Below, piece after piece: positions 4,544 to 5,332 of a stretch of DNA of 5,332 bases. The DNA is from UBA1930 sp943368475. Its GTDB lineage: Bacteria; Bacteroidota; Bacteroidia; Chitinophagales; Chitinophagaceae. Below the pieces are notes generated by a model. The model worked only from the letters and a program-made list of their open reading frames with translations. It was not told where the DNA came from and did not search any database. Numbering within the stretch: position 1 is the first letter of the stretch; each line of letters starts with the position of its first letter. The position numbers were made by a program, and so were the translations under genes. The stretch covers positions 1-5,332 of the forward strand of contig CALRLF020000153.1 in NCBI GenBank assembly GCA_943368475.1. Direction: 5' to 3'.

Positions 4544-5332
4544 ATGTCTGTTTTTATTAATAAAGTAGTGGTTATTACTGGAGGTTCTGAAGGAATCGGT
4601 AAAGCATTGGTTCAATCTTTTCTACAAGTTGGAGCAAAAGTTGCAACATGTGGAAGAAATTATGACAAATTATATCAGTTACAATCAACATATTCTGGCA
4701 AGCCTTTAATGATTCATACTGCCGATGTAAGTAAAGAACAAGATTGTAAAAATTTTATTGAAGCAGTTGTAAAAAATTTTGGCACTATCGATATTCTCAT
4801 TAACAATGCAGGCATCTCTATGAGAGCATTGGTTGAGGAAGTTGAATTAGATGCAATCAGAAAAGTAATGGATGTGAACTTTTGGGGTACAGTAAATTGT
4901 ACCAAGTTTGCATTGCCTTACATATTGCAAAACAAAGGCAGCATTGTTGGTGTATCATCAATTGCAGGGTTCAGAGGTTTACCAGGAAGAAGCGGTTACA
5001 GTGCTTCTAAATTTGCAGTAAATGGTTTTCTTGAATCATTACGAACTGAACTGTTAGAAAGTGGCACCAATGTAATGTGGGTTTGTCCTGGTTTTACAGC
5101 TTCTAATATTCGTAAAGCATCATTAAACAGAAAAGGTCAATCGCATGGAGAAACTTCTATGGATGAAGGAAAAATGATGAGTGCAGATGAATGTGCTGAA
5201 CACATCATTAAAGCAATTGAAAAAAGAAAACGCACTTTAGTACTTACGTTTACTGGTAAAAGAGCTGTTTTTATGAATAAATTTTTTCCATCTTTAGCAG
5301 ATAAATTCACAAGAAATTATTTCTTTAAAAAC
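4544..5332 (+). CDS. Short-chain dehydrogenase/reductase, 3' end cut by the window
   Basis: The frame from the ATG at 4544 is open for 263 codons to the last base, so the stop lies beyond the window. It is a classical SDR with a Rossmann fold. The cofactor motif is TGGSEGIG (12-19), a basic CGRN (36-39) after the second strand favours NADP(H), Asp61 and NNAG (87-90) follow, and the catalytic set is Asn112, Ser139, Tyr152 and Lys156 (YSASK). PG is at 182-183. The C-terminal part (about 240-263) is basic and hydrophobic (RAVFMNKFFPSLADKF), as in SDRs that sit near membranes or act on lipid-like substrates; that reading is inference. Family members are often 260-275 residues, so only a little is missing. 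The substrate cannot be assigned. It is transcribed away from tRNA-Lys and has its own candidate promoter. Confidence 0.95.
   Translation, partial: MSVFINKVVVITGGSEGIGKALVQSFLQVGAKVATCGRNYDKLYQLQSTYSGKPLMIHTADVSKEQDCKNFIEAVVKNFGTIDILINNAGISMRALVEEVELDAIRKVMDVNFWGTVNCTKFALPYILQNKGSIVGVSSIAGFRGLPGRSGYSASKFAVNGFLESLRTELLESGTNVMWVCPGFTASNIRKASLNRKGQSHGETSMDEGKMMSADECAEHIIKAIEKRKRTLVLTFTGKRAVFMNKFFPSLADKFTRNYFFKN

Noticed and set aside
4714..4905. 63-codon minus-strand frame
   Set aside because: It is a shadow of the SDR gene, whose plus-strand frame is open from 4544 to the window end with a full catalytic set.

Overview
The window looks like chromosomal DNA from a Bacteroidota bacterium, probably near Chitinophagaceae or a related lineage. 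The evidence is AT-rich sequence, promoters of the TTTG-N19-TAnnTTTG type (near-perfect or perfect copies before the tRNA and the secreted-protein gene), little Shine-Dalgarno signal before genes, and an ECF sigma gene coupled to a small membrane-protein gene whose N-terminus (MELDNLKQTWQES) I recognise as typical of that phylum. The lineage is an inference from style, not a match.

Layout: (1) 1-272 holds one copy of an intergenic repeat and the terminator of the minus-strand operon. (2) 273-1371, minus strand, is a two-gene operon: an ECF sigma factor with a TTG start, then, 4 bases downstream, a four-helix membrane protein that may be its regulator. (3) 1372-1719 is a 348-base gap with a candidate ECF-type autoregulatory promoter for the sigma gene, a possible large imperfect palindrome (about 1484-1678), and a good Bacteroidota promoter for the next gene. 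(4) 1720-2673, plus strand, is a secreted protein of unknown function. (5) 2674-2982 holds a short palindrome and the second copy of the repeat seen at position 1 (98 of 113 bases identical by hand count, no gaps). (6) 2983-4046, plus strand, is a pair of small cytosolic protein genes 47 bases apart: an AHSA1-type SRPBCC protein and a DHFR/RibD C-terminal-type reductase. (7) 4047-4301 is an intergenic stretch with hairpins, including a 13-bp perfect bidirectional terminator. (8) 4302-4374, minus strand, is tRNA-Lys(UUU). (9) From 4544 to the window end, plus strand, is an NADP-type short-chain dehydrogenase lacking only its stop and perhaps a few residues.

The genes do not form one obvious pathway. 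The sigma/membrane pair is a self-contained signalling unit. The SRPBCC and reductase genes form a small accessory pair of a kind common in soil and freshwater Bacteroidota. The tRNA and the SDR are divergently transcribed. The accessory part (1-2980) is punctuated by repeats. I see no CRISPR array, transposase, integrase, phage gene or toxin-antitoxin pair, and no strong evidence of a new multigene system. The best leads are the repeat family with its conserved inverted arms, and the sigma-linked membrane protein, which lacks any classical anti-sigma domain that I can see.
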